From Firmicutes bacterium CAG:555 (GTDB taxonomy: Bacteria; Bacillota; Clostridia; Oscillospirales; Oscillospiraceae): DNA of 64,000 nucleotides. The notes below the pieces were generated by a model. That model saw only the letters and a list, made by a program, of their open reading frames with translations, was not told the origin of the DNA and searched no databases. Within the stretch, counting starts at the first letter, position 1. Every line of letters begins with the position of its first letter. The stretch spans positions 33,820 through 97,819 of the forward strand of contig HF986880.1 in the NCBI GenBank assembly GCA_000431075.1, in the 5' to 3' direction. This document shows positions 36,144 to 44,134 of the stretch, piece by piece. A program made the translations under genes and the position numbers.

Positions 36144-37019
36144 TCACTTCTTGCCCTGCCACTTGAGCAGCTCGTCGGTGACGGCGTTCATGCTCTCGGC
36201 AGGTCTGCCGCCGAAGCGATCCTTAAACTCGGGGCTTGCAAGCCAGAACATTTTCTTGGTCGCAGCGGCGGACATGGTGTTGTCAAGTCCCGCCTCGGCC
36301 TGCATGTGGGCGATCTCCTCGATCTCCTGACCACGCCTAAATGAGTGCACGACATTGGTCTTTATCATCATCGGGAGCGTTACATCCAGCGGAGCGTCGG
36401 ACAGGAAGGTGACGATGGAGTCGAAGATATCGTCCTCAACGCCGTAGTACCTTGCGCAGGTCATGGTCTCGATGAGGGTAGCCTCAAGGCTCTTGGTGAA
36501 GATGCTTCTTATGACCTTGAACGCAGACGCCTGACCGATCTTGTCGCCCATGTATCTGATGTTCATGCCGAGGTCGTTGAGTATCCCGGTGACCTCCTCG
36601 GCGGCAGGACCGCTGCTGCAGCAGGGGGACTTTTCCTTGTGGATGTTGGCGGAGACCAGAACGCAGCCGTCGATGAAGGTGCAGGCGTCGCCTATATACT
36701 TCTCGACCTCGAAGACCGCCTCGGGAACGGTGGAGTTAAACTCGCAGTAGACCTGATTTTTCTTAAGATAGGGCTTGTACATCTGCGCTGTCTCCAGTGC
36801 CTTGGAGCAGCTGGTGACCGCAATGATTATATCCGCACCGTCCACGAGCTCCTCGGGGGTGTTTGCAAGCACAACGCCTGCATCGGCGCACTTTTTGAAC
36901 GCCTCCCTGCCTTCGGTTTCAAACTTGATGTCATAGCCCTTGACGGAAACGCCCTTTTTTGCAAGGCCGATGGTGACATTAGAGCCGACCTCGCCAAGAC
37001 CGATAAATGCAACTGTCAT
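36144..37019 (-). CDS. NAD(P)-binding 6-phosphogluconate-dehydrogenase-like oxidoreductase
   Basis: A 291-residue protein. The Rossmann motif FIGLGEVGS is at the very start; the ATG at 37019 is preferred because AAAGGAG fits it better than the upstream ATG at 37025. A helical C-terminal domain follows, as in beta-hydroxyacid dehydrogenases of the DUF1932 type. It is in the sugar-acid operon, so it could oxidise a hydroxyacid intermediate. Confidence 0.82.
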   Translation of the reverse strand: MTVAFIGLGEVGSNVTIGLAKKGVSVKGYDIKFETEGREAFKKCADAGVVLANTPEELVDGADIIIAVTSCSKALETAQMYKPYLKKNQVYCEFNSTVPEAVFEVEKYIGDACTFIDGCVLVSANIHKEKSPCCSSGPAAEEVTGILNDLGMNIRYMGDKIGQASAFKVIRSIFTKSLEATLIETMTCARYYGVEDDIFDSIVTFLSDAPLDVTLPMMIKTNVVHSFRRGQEIEEIAHMQAEAGLDNTMSAAATKKMFWLASPEFKDRFGGRPAESMNAVTDELLKWQGKK

Positions 37020-37042
37020 AATCATTCTCCTTTGCTGATTTT

Positions 37043-37765
37043 TTATTCAACTACATACTCGTCGCCCGGAGCAAGGATGAGCGTCTTTGCCTCCGGCATT
37101 ATTTTTGCAAGCTCCGCCTCGAAGTCGTATGGAACAGACGAGCCTGCGGGGTAGTGGATGGGAATTGCGACATCGACATTCCAGAACTTTGCCGCAAGCG
37201 CAGCCTCCCTTGCGTCCATCTCGTAGGGATAGCCCACGAGACCCATCACGCCGAAAAAGCCGTACTTCACGGGGTAAAGCTCGCCGAAAAGCTTCATGTC
37301 GCTGAATATCGAGGTGTCGCCGGCGAAGAATATGCCCGTGCCGTCTCTGAGAGTGACGACATAGCTCATGGGCATGCCGGTTATCTTGGTGTCGCCCATT
37401 TTGAAATAGGAAAGGTGCTTTGCCTCGATAGAGCGCACGGTTATGCCCGTGTCCTTGTGCTCAAGGCAGGTGCCCCAGACGAGCATGCGCACGAGTCTTT
37501 CGTCCACGCCGTTAAACAGCGCATAGTCACGCACCTCCGGGCCGCAGTAGAGCGTTGCGCCTGTTTTCTTGACTATTTCGACAGCATCGCCCATGTGGTC
37601 AAACGCACCGTGGGTGACTATGACGGCGTCGATATCACGGATATCGTCAACGCCGACGGCAGCGGACTCGTTGCCGGTTATATACGGGTCAAACAGCAGC
37701 CTAATGCCGTCGTTTGTCTCCAAAAGGATGCATGAGTGACCCCAGTTGGTAATTTTAAAATTCAT
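37043..37765 (-). CDS. UlaG-like metallo-hydrolase
   Basis: A 240-residue metallo-beta-lactamase-fold protein starting MNFKITNWGHSC with GGAGG ahead (37765). The zinc motif region reads VTHGAFDHMGD, where the second histidine of the usual HxHxDH is replaced by alanine. The later YCGPEV and the FAGDTSIF segment are kept. UlaG and relatives open lactones such as ascorbate-6-phosphate, fitting a sugar-acid pathway; the altered motif makes activity uncertain. Confidence 0.82.
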   Translation of the reverse strand: MNFKITNWGHSCILLETNDGIRLLFDPYITGNESAAVGVDDIRDIDAVIVTHGAFDHMGDAVEIVKKTGATLYCGPEVRDYALFNGVDERLVRMLVWGTCLEHKDTGITVRSIEAKHLSYFKMGDTKITGMPMSYVVTLRDGTGIFFAGDTSIFSDMKLFGELYPVKYGFFGVMGLVGYPYEMDAREAALAAKFWNVDVAIPIHYPAGSSVPYDFEAELAKIMPEAKTLILAPGDEYVVE

Positions 37766-37781
37766 GGCTGTACCTCCGTTA

Positions 37782-39077
37782 TCAGTGCACCAGCAGATGG
37801 GCAAGGTCGGGGAAGAATGCGAGGATGACTATCATCAGGAGCATGATAAACAGGTACGGTATGACGCCCCTTATTATCTCCGTCAGATCCGATGTTTTGT
37901 CTATGCCTCGTATTACGAACAGATTCATGCCCATGGGCGGGGTTATCTGACCCATCTCGATGAGGATGACGAGAACGATGCCGAACCAGATCGGGTCAAA
38001 GCCGTACTCCATAAGCACGGGGAACAGGATGGGGATGGTCAGGTACTGCATGGAGTTGCCGTCCATGAAGCAGCCGAGGATGATGTAGATAACGCAGATG
38101 ATGCCGAACAGCACCCACTTGTTAAGGCCGATGCCGACAAGCCAGGATATGAGCTCACGGCTCGTGCCGGTGCTGGTCAGGACATACGCAAAAAACTGTG
38201 CGCCTATCATGATGAAAAGTATCATGCTCGTGGTCTTTAGCGCCGTTACGGCGGACTCCCAGATGCGCTTTATCTTCAGGTCGCCGAAGATGAAGCCGAT
38301 GGCGATGGAAAACGCAGTGCCCAGAGCGGCTGCCTCGGTGGCGGTGGCGATGCCGGTGTAGATGCTGCCGAGGATGACGAGCACCAGAACGACCATCGGC
38401 AGAACGCCCAGCAGCGCTTCCTTCCACGATACATTGACCGCATTGGAGTTATCGACATTGGCAAACTCGCTGCGATGGATGATGGAGTTTACGATGAGAA
38501 ACGCGATGTACAGGCTCATGAGCACGAGGCCCGGGACGATGGCTGCCATGAACAGCTTCGTCGTCGAGGTGGTGGTCAGAGAGCCGTAGATGATAAGAGG
38601 GATACTCGGCGGGATGAGTATGCCGAGCGTGCCGCCGGAGGCGACAGAGCCGTAGATGTACTCGTTTTTGTACTTAAGGCGCTTCATCTCGGGAATTGCG
38701 ATAGAGCCGATGCCCGCCGCCGTTGCGACGGATGAGCCGCTGATAGCGGAGAATATCGCACAGGCGATTATGTTTGAGTGAAGCAGGCCGCCGGGCACTT
38801 TTCGCAGGAACTTGACGATGCCCTTGTAAAACCGTTCACTCAAGCCGCTGTGCAAGATTATCTCACCCATGAACAGAAACAGGGGGATAGCCGTCAGCGT
38901 AAAGTTGTTTGCCGTGTTCCAGACCATGTTGCCCACGACCTGCACGACAAAGCTGTTTCCGGAGATGTACAGGCCGAAGATACCCGTCAGGCCGAGCGCC
39001 GCTGCGATCCAGAAGCCGCCCATGATAAGGCCGAGACCGACCACAAAGAGAAATATCAAAAGCTGTACCCAAGTCAT
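37782..39077 (-). CDS. TRAP transporter large permease (DctM)
   Basis: A 431-residue protein with 11-12 membrane helices. It contains SAISGSSVATAAGIGSIAIPEMKR and GTLGILIPPSIPLIIYG, the two repeat motifs of DctM subunits. It overlaps dctQ by 4 bases. It uses ion gradients to drive uptake with its receptor. Confidence 0.95.
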   Translation of the reverse strand: MTWVQLLIFLFVVGLGLIMGGFWIAAALGLTGIFGLYISGNSFVVQVVGNMVWNTANNFTLTAIPLFLFMGEIILHSGLSERFYKGIVKFLRKVPGGLLHSNIIACAIFSAISGSSVATAAGIGSIAIPEMKRLKYKNEYIYGSVASGGTLGILIPPSIPLIIYGSLTTTSTTKLFMAAIVPGLVLMSLYIAFLIVNSIIHRSEFANVDNSNAVNVSWKEALLGVLPMVVLVLVILGSIYTGIATATEAAALGTAFSIAIGFIFGDLKIKRIWESAVTALKTTSMILFIMIGAQFFAYVLTSTGTSRELISWLVGIGLNKWVLFGIICVIYIILGCFMDGNSMQYLTIPILFPVLMEYGFDPIWFGIVLVILIEMGQITPPMGMNLFVIRGIDKTSDLTEIIRGVIPYLFIMLLMIVILAFFPDLAHLLVH

Positions 39078-39571
39078 TTTTTATTCCTCCTTATGTCCTT
39101 TATCCCGTCGATAAATGCCGAGATCAGATATAGTTCAAATACGAATATGCCGAGCCAGCATATGCCGTAGGGTATCCAAAGCGGAGTTCTGCTGATGGAA
39201 ATGGAAAGCGAGTTGTGGGTATATACCTTCTCGAGACTCTGGAAGAAGTAGAAGCATATATACGAGTTAAACACGAGGAACAACAACTCGTATATCTTAT
39301 TGAGGATATCCTGGACCTTTTGGGAAAAGCGGCCGAATATTGCTTCGACACGGACAAAGTTTCCCGAATGGAATGCAGCGGCTGCGCCCCAGTAGGTGAT
39401 GAACACCATCAGGTAGCCGGAGTATTCGTCCGAGATCAAAGTTGAGGATTTCAGCACAAAGCGTGCAATGATCTCGACCGTTATGAGTACCGTCATGATC
39501 AGTATGCACGCAGCTCCCATCACGCCGGATATCTTAGCGAGCATGCTCGTGATTTTTCCGTTATTATTCAT
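39074..39571 (-). CDS. TRAP transporter small permease (DctQ)
   Basis: A 165-residue protein with four membrane helices. It follows the receptor gene by about 107 bases and overlaps dctM, completing a standard P-Q-M set. Confidence 0.9.
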   Translation of the reverse strand: MNNNGKITSMLAKISGVMGAACILIMTVLITVEIIARFVLKSSTLISDEYSGYLMVFITYWGAAAAFHSGNFVRVEAIFGRFSQKVQDILNKIYELLFLVFNSYICFYFFQSLEKVYTHNSLSISISRTPLWIPYGICWLGIFVFELYLISAFIDGIKDIRRNKK

Positions 39572-39678
39572 GTCTAATTCCTTTATTCCGTTGTGAATAC
39601 AGCCGGATCTAATCGTTTGGAAAACGAATTTTGACCCGGCCGTACCAAGGGGTTATTTATGCATTACTTATCGCTTAA

Positions 39679-40704
39679 TCACTTGCCGAGTGCGGTGCGG
39701 ATGGCCTTGACGCAGTCAACGGCGTTGCCGCCTCTGCTCTGTGCCCAGGTATCCCAGTACGCAGTGTACTCGGCGACCTTTGCGTCGACATCGCTCTGAG
39801 CGGCATCGGTGAAGGTCATGCCGGCTTCCTTGAGCTTTGCGATCGCATCGTTTTCGGCGTCGGCAATGGTTTTCATGGAAAGATCGGTGTACTTTGCGGA
39901 GATCTCAAGCAAGGTTGCACGAACATCGTCGGGCAGAGCCTGCAGAGCCTGCTTGTTCACGAGGGTGAGCACGGTGTCGGCCTGGAGGTTGAACATGTAT
40001 GCCCAGTCGAGGTTTTCGTTCCAGCTGTTGCCGTAGCAGTTGAGTGCACTGGTGATGACGGAGTTGACAACACCGCGCGACAGCGAGGTCGGGACCTCGG
40101 AGTTGTCGATGGTGACGGGAACGCCGCCGATGGAGTTTATAAAGTCCGACATCTCAGAGCCGGTCGCACGGATGAGCAGCTTCTGTGCGTCGGAGAAGGT
40201 CTTGACCGGAGTGCCGCTGCCGAAAAGATTCTGGGCGGGCATGTTGAAGTAGAAAAGGGTGTCTGCACCGTATGCGCCGAGCTCCTCGGAAAGGGTATCG
40301 CCGATAGCGTCCATTGCCTTCTTAAGATCGTCCGAATTCTGGATCATAAACGGGAGGGACAGAGCTGCGCTGCCGTTGAGGTCGCCTGCGATGGAGGGCA
40401 TAAGACCCCAGCCCATCTGTGCGCTGCCTTCGCCGATGGCTCTGACATACTCGCTGTTGGTGAACGGCAGCTCGCCCGGCTCACGGATGGTGATGACCAG
40501 TCTGCCGTTGGTCGCTTCCTTGACCTCGTTGACAAAATCAACGATGGGCTTCATTGCGGGGTTGGAGGTGGGGATGATGGACAGGTAGTCCCAGTTGATG
40601 ACTTCCTGATCGTCCTTGCCCTTTTCGCCGGTGTCGCCGTTGCTGCATGCGCAGAGGGCAAAGACCATGGCGAGTGCAAGAAGTAGTGCTGCAAATCTTT
40701 TCAT
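39679..40704 (-). CDS. TRAP transporter substrate-binding lipoprotein (DctP)
   Basis: A 341-residue receptor with a lipoprotein signal (ALCAC). The IRATGSEMSDFINSIGGVPV segment carries the arginine that binds a substrate carboxylate in this family. A sugar acid is the likely ligand given the operon, but the exact one is unknown. Confidence 0.93.
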   Translation of the reverse strand: MKRFAALLLALAMVFALCACSNGDTGEKGKDDQEVINWDYLSIIPTSNPAMKPIVDFVNEVKEATNGRLVITIREPGELPFTNSEYVRAIGEGSAQMGWGLMPSIAGDLNGSAALSLPFMIQNSDDLKKAMDAIGDTLSEELGAYGADTLFYFNMPAQNLFGSGTPVKTFSDAQKLLIRATGSEMSDFINSIGGVPVTIDNSEVPTSLSRGVVNSVITSALNCYGNSWNENLDWAYMFNLQADTVLTLVNKQALQALPDDVRATLLEISAKYTDLSMKTIADAENDAIAKLKEAGMTFTDAAQSDVDAKVAEYTAYWDTWAQSRGGNAVDCVKAIRTALGK

Positions 40705-40762
40705 GATGGTTCCTCTCTTCGTTTTTTGTATTTTTCAACACTGCGTGGTTGATTCCTTATGC

Positions 40763-41932
40763 TTAAGTGCCTTCCTTGGGGAACTCGTCCCTGTAATCGC
40801 ATGCGCCCTTGAACGGGAACTTGCGCTCGATGACCTTATAGGGGCGCTCGGCGAGCTTATCCATGTCGATATCGATGCCGAGACCGGGCTTCGTGGGAAG
40901 CTCAATGTAGCCGTTTTTGACCTCGAACGGCTCGACTGCGATGTCTCTCGACGCCTCGTCGACGGTCAGGAACATTTCGCCTATGAGGAAGTTGGGTATC
41001 GATGCCGACAGGTGCAGCATTGCCGCAAGGCCGACTGCGTTACTGTTGAAGTTATGCGGGCTCATGAGCACGCTGTACGGCTCTGCCATGGCAGAGATCT
41101 CGCTCATGCCCTTGATGCCGCACACGCAGATGTCGGGGTTAATGATCTCTGCTGCACGCTTTTCGAAAACGGGGATGAACGCCTCTTTGTTGTAGAGCGT
41201 TTCACCGGTGACGACGGGAGCTTTGATGCCGTCGGTCGCCTGCTTAACAAGGTCGATGTTATCGGCAAGGCAGGGCTCTTCGACCCAGAACGGGTCAAAC
41301 TCCTGTATACGCTCGGCAAAGTGCTTTGCATGGTAGGGTGACAGGCGGCGGTGCACCTCGACGAGAAGGTCCACCTCCGGGCCGACGGCCTCACGCACTG
41401 CCTTTACGCACTCGACGGCGTAGTCCTCCTGCGCCTTGGTGATATAGTTCCTCCAATAGCCACGGAACGGGTCCCATTTCATCGCCGAAAAGCCCATTTG
41501 CTTGACGGCGAGCGCTCTTTGCGCCGTTTCCTCGACGCTCTGTGCGCCGCCCCACCAGCCGTTTGCGTAAACACGGATCTTTTCACGGCACGGGCCGCCG
41601 AGAAGATTGTAGACCGGCTGATTGCAGACCTTGCCGACGATGTCCCACATGGCGATCTCTATCGCACTCCATGCGGCGTAAAAATCGCAGCTGCTGCGGC
41701 GGATGGAAAAGTCGTCGAACATCGCCGTTGCCGAGTGTTTTATCTCGAACGGGCTGCGGCCGACCATGTACGGCGCCATCGCCTCGATGTAGACCTGCAC
41801 GGCCTTTTCCTTGCCCTGAACGACATACGCCTCGCCCCAGCCGTACACGCCCTCGTCGGTGTCTACACGACAGAGCATCAGGTTTTTCGGGCCCGCAAAA
41901 AACGGGTACGGAGTTACTTTCGTGATCTTCAT
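40763..41932 (-). CDS. Enolase-superfamily sugar-acid dehydratase (MR/MLE type)
   Basis: A 389-residue member of the mandelate racemase/muconate lactonizing group. Metal ligands fit E192 (LLVEVHRR), E218 (WVEEP) and E244 (VTGETL); H194 and H293 (SPHNF) are candidate acid/base residues. This arrangement is typical of acid-sugar dehydratases such as galactonate or gluconate dehydratase. The product would be a 2-keto-3-deoxy acid, which a RraA-type aldolase could split. AAGGAG precedes the ATG. Confidence 0.85.
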   Translation of the reverse strand: MKITKVTPYPFFAGPKNLMLCRVDTDEGVYGWGEAYVVQGKEKAVQVYIEAMAPYMVGRSPFEIKHSATAMFDDFSIRRSSCDFYAAWSAIEIAMWDIVGKVCNQPVYNLLGGPCREKIRVYANGWWGGAQSVEETAQRALAVKQMGFSAMKWDPFRGYWRNYITKAQEDYAVECVKAVREAVGPEVDLLVEVHRRLSPYHAKHFAERIQEFDPFWVEEPCLADNIDLVKQATDGIKAPVVTGETLYNKEAFIPVFEKRAAEIINPDICVCGIKGMSEISAMAEPYSVLMSPHNFNSNAVGLAAMLHLSASIPNFLIGEMFLTVDEASRDIAVEPFEVKNGYIELPTKPGLGIDIDMDKLAERPYKVIERKFPFKGACDYRDEFPKEGT

Positions 41933-41944
41933 CTTCGCTTCTCC

Positions 41945-42634
41945 TTATTCTTCGTCCGGCTCTTCGCTGAGATTGAGCTTTGCGTAATTGCCCTTGAACA
42001 TCTCAAAGGTCGTGGTCTCGCAGCGCAGTATGCGCTCAAGGAAGCCCTCCTCCATTTTTTCACGGGCCTCGGCGACCTCAAGCACCTGCTCGGCTATCTC
42101 ACGGGGCACGACAACGACGCTGTCATTGTCGCCGAACACAAGGTCACCGGGCTTGACATACACGCCGCCGATGACGATGGGGTGGTTTATCCTGCCCGGG
42201 CAGAGCTTTGTCGTCGCCTTGATGCAGACATTTCTCGCAAACACGGGAAAGTCGAGCTGCTTTATGAGCACCGTGTCTCTTACTGCACCCTCCATGACGA
42301 GTCCGGCTGCACCTCGGGACTTGAGCGAGGCGGCCATCATGCCGCCGAAAAGTCCGCCGGCTTCATCAAAGTTGCCGTTTGTGACCATAAGCACATCGCC
42401 CGGACCTGCCATGGATATCGCCTTGTGCAGCATGACATTGTCACCGATGCCGCACTGAACGGTCATCGCCGTGCCGCATACTCTCAGTTCCGGCCATATC
42501 GCACGGATCTTCGAGCAAAGTGCGCCGTCCTTGTTTGGCATAGACTCGTTTATTGAGGCGCTCTCCTCCAGTTTCGAGTAGCGCTCAACGATGTCGCGGG
42601 GCACTTTTTCATAGGTTTTGATTACATCATACAT
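41945..42634 (-). CDS. RraA-like aldolase family protein (copy 2)
   Basis: A 229-residue RraA-family protein; start ATG 42634 is preferred over the upstream 42685, because the extension is not conserved in type. It has GDVLMVTNGNFDEAGGLFGG, GAAGLVMEGAVRDT and VKPGDLVFGDNDSVVVV. It is the first gene of the operon, just after the palindromic promoter. Confidence 0.85.
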   Translation of the reverse strand: MYDVIKTYEKVPRDIVERYSKLEESASINESMPNKDGALCSKIRAIWPELRVCGTAMTVQCGIGDNVMLHKAISMAGPGDVLMVTNGNFDEAGGLFGGMMAASLKSRGAAGLVMEGAVRDTVLIKQLDFPVFARNVCIKATTKLCPGRINHPIVIGGVYVKPGDLVFGDNDSVVVVPREIAEQVLEVAEAREKMEEGFLERILRCETTTFEMFKGNYAKLNLSEEPDEE

Positions 42635-42740
42635 AGTTAGCTGCCTCTTCCTTAAATTCTCGACTGTTAGACATATCGACCGCATTTGTATCTATCTTCT
42701 GCGGGATTTGTTGTGCGAATAGTTTAGTAACCGATTTACG

Positions 42741-42795
42741 AAACCGGTTTCTAAGGTCAAGTTAATGATACCATTAACCGGTTAGCTAAGTCAAG
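42741..42795 (-). promoter_or_regulatory. Promoter and paired LacI-type operators of the sugar-acid operon
   Basis: On the minus strand TTGACT (42790-42795), 18 bases, TATCAT (42766-42771). The palindrome TAACCGGTTA (42776-42785) fills the spacer, and GAAACCGGTTTC (42741-42752) lies just past the expected transcription start. Both have the central CCGG/AACCGGTT form used by LacI-family repressors. Confidence 0.8.
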
Positions 42796-42882
42796 AACTT
42801 TGCGATCTGCATGTTGTACAAATTATTATGGCCGTTTTTATGCATGTGAAACAATCGTGCCTGCTTTTTGAATGCCAAAACG

Positions 42883-42916
42883 AAAAAAGTCCTCCGAACA
42901 AAAAGTTCGGAGGACT
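42883..42916 (-). terminator. Terminator after the LacI-family gene
   Basis: A 12-bp perfect stem (42888-42899 with 42905-42916) with loop AAAAA, then six T on the minus strand. The 298-base gap at 42635-42932 contains only this terminator and the operon promoter. Confidence 0.85.
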
Positions 42917-42932
42917 GCGAGAAATTCGGTTT

Positions 42933-43994
42933 TTAATCGAGCTTTTGCTCCATGTTTATAAGACAGCTTAGGAGTATCGACTCCCGAACGGGCTCTTCCT
43001 CGCCCGCCTTGTCGATCTCGATGCGCTTTAATAGCCGCTCCACGGCAAGCTCACCCATGCGTTCGAGCGGCTGCTCGATGGTGCATATCGTGGGCACGAA
43101 AAAGCGCTTTATGATATCGTTGCTGTAGCCGGCTATGGTGAAACGGTGCGAAAGCTCTATGCCGGCTCTGTAATAACTGCACGCAATGCTCGACATTATC
43201 GACGCCTCGGCGACAAATATCGCAGTGGGCGTTTCAAAGCTTTCCTCGTAAAAGCGCACCAGCTGCGCCATGGTCTCGTCAAAATCGGGGGAATTTGTGT
43301 TGTCGGCATCGTTCGACACGACCACCTTCACGCAGCGGGCGTCGTTGCCGAAGCGGTCACGGCAGGCTTTTTCCGCCGCCGCAACACGAATTGCCGGCGT
43401 GTTGTACGGATTCTTGTGCGGCCTTGAAAACACGGCAATGCGCTGATATCCCTCGTCAAGCAGATGGCTGACAACACGGTAGGTGCTCTCCTTGTGGTTT
43501 ATTGCGACCGAGTCCATGTCGACATTTTTGGGAACACGGTCTGCGAGCACTACCGGCAGCTCGTCCCGGTCCAGCTCCTGATAAAACTCGCTGTTGTAGC
43601 CGCTTATGACGAGCAGGCCGTCGACCCGCTGGTCTATAAGATTATGCGCCAGCTGCTTTTCCTTCTCGGGATTTTTCTCGCTGTTTACCACGACGATCTT
43701 CTTGCCGTGCTTTGTGCAGGTGCTGCAAATGCTGCCCAAAAGCTGCGGGGTCTGGTTTGCCATGATGTTCGACATGACAACGCCGATAAGGTCGCTTTTA
43801 TCGGTCTTGAGGCTGTTTGCAAGGCGGTTTGGCCTGTAGCCGGTCTCGGCGATGGCCTCCTCGATGCGTTTTTTCGTGTCCTGCGACATGTACTCAAATT
43901 TGCCGTTTAAGTATCTTGACACGGTGGTCTTGGAAACGCCTATCCTTTTTGCAATGTCATTAATGGTGATCTGTTTATAGCTCATCGTTTGCAT
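42933..43994 (-). CDS. LacI-family repressor, KdgR-like
   Basis: A 353-residue repressor. Its helix-turn-helix reads TINDIAKRIGVSKTTVSRYL, followed by the hinge and a periplasmic-binding-type effector domain. The text of the hinge (LKTDKSDLIGVVMSNIM) is like KdgR of Bacillus, a regulator of 2-keto-3-deoxygluconate use. It lies directly upstream of the operon promoter with two operators. The start may be ATG 43985 in place of 43994. Confidence 0.9.
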   Translation of the reverse strand: MQTMSYKQITINDIAKRIGVSKTTVSRYLNGKFEYMSQDTKKRIEEAIAETGYRPNRLANSLKTDKSDLIGVVMSNIMANQTPQLLGSICSTCTKHGKKIVVVNSEKNPEKEKQLAHNLIDQRVDGLLVISGYNSEFYQELDRDELPVVLADRVPKNVDMDSVAINHKESTYRVVSHLLDEGYQRIAVFSRPHKNPYNTPAIRVAAAEKACRDRFGNDARCVKVVVSNDADNTNSPDFDETMAQLVRFYEESFETPTAIFVAEASIMSSIACSYYRAGIELSHRFTIAGYSNDIIKRFFVPTICTIEQPLERMGELAVERLLKRIEIDKAGEEEPVRESILLSCLINMEQKLD

Positions 43995-44086
43995 CGCTCA
44001 CTTTCATTTATTAACAAATAATTTGCGAAACTTTTCGTTTACTCTTGACTGAATTATTGCACCGCCTCAAATATTTGTCAAGAAAT

Positions 44087-44122
44087 AAAGATCTGCCGGA
44101 GAAAAAATTCCGACAGATCTTT
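44087..44122. terminator. Hairpin between lacI and the lysozyme-SLH gene
   Basis: A roughly 14-bp stem with one mismatch (44087-44100 with 44109-44122), flanked by T-rich sequence on the minus strand. Terminates the lysozyme-SLH gene. Confidence 0.65.
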
Positions 44123-44134
44123 TAAAAAACCGTA

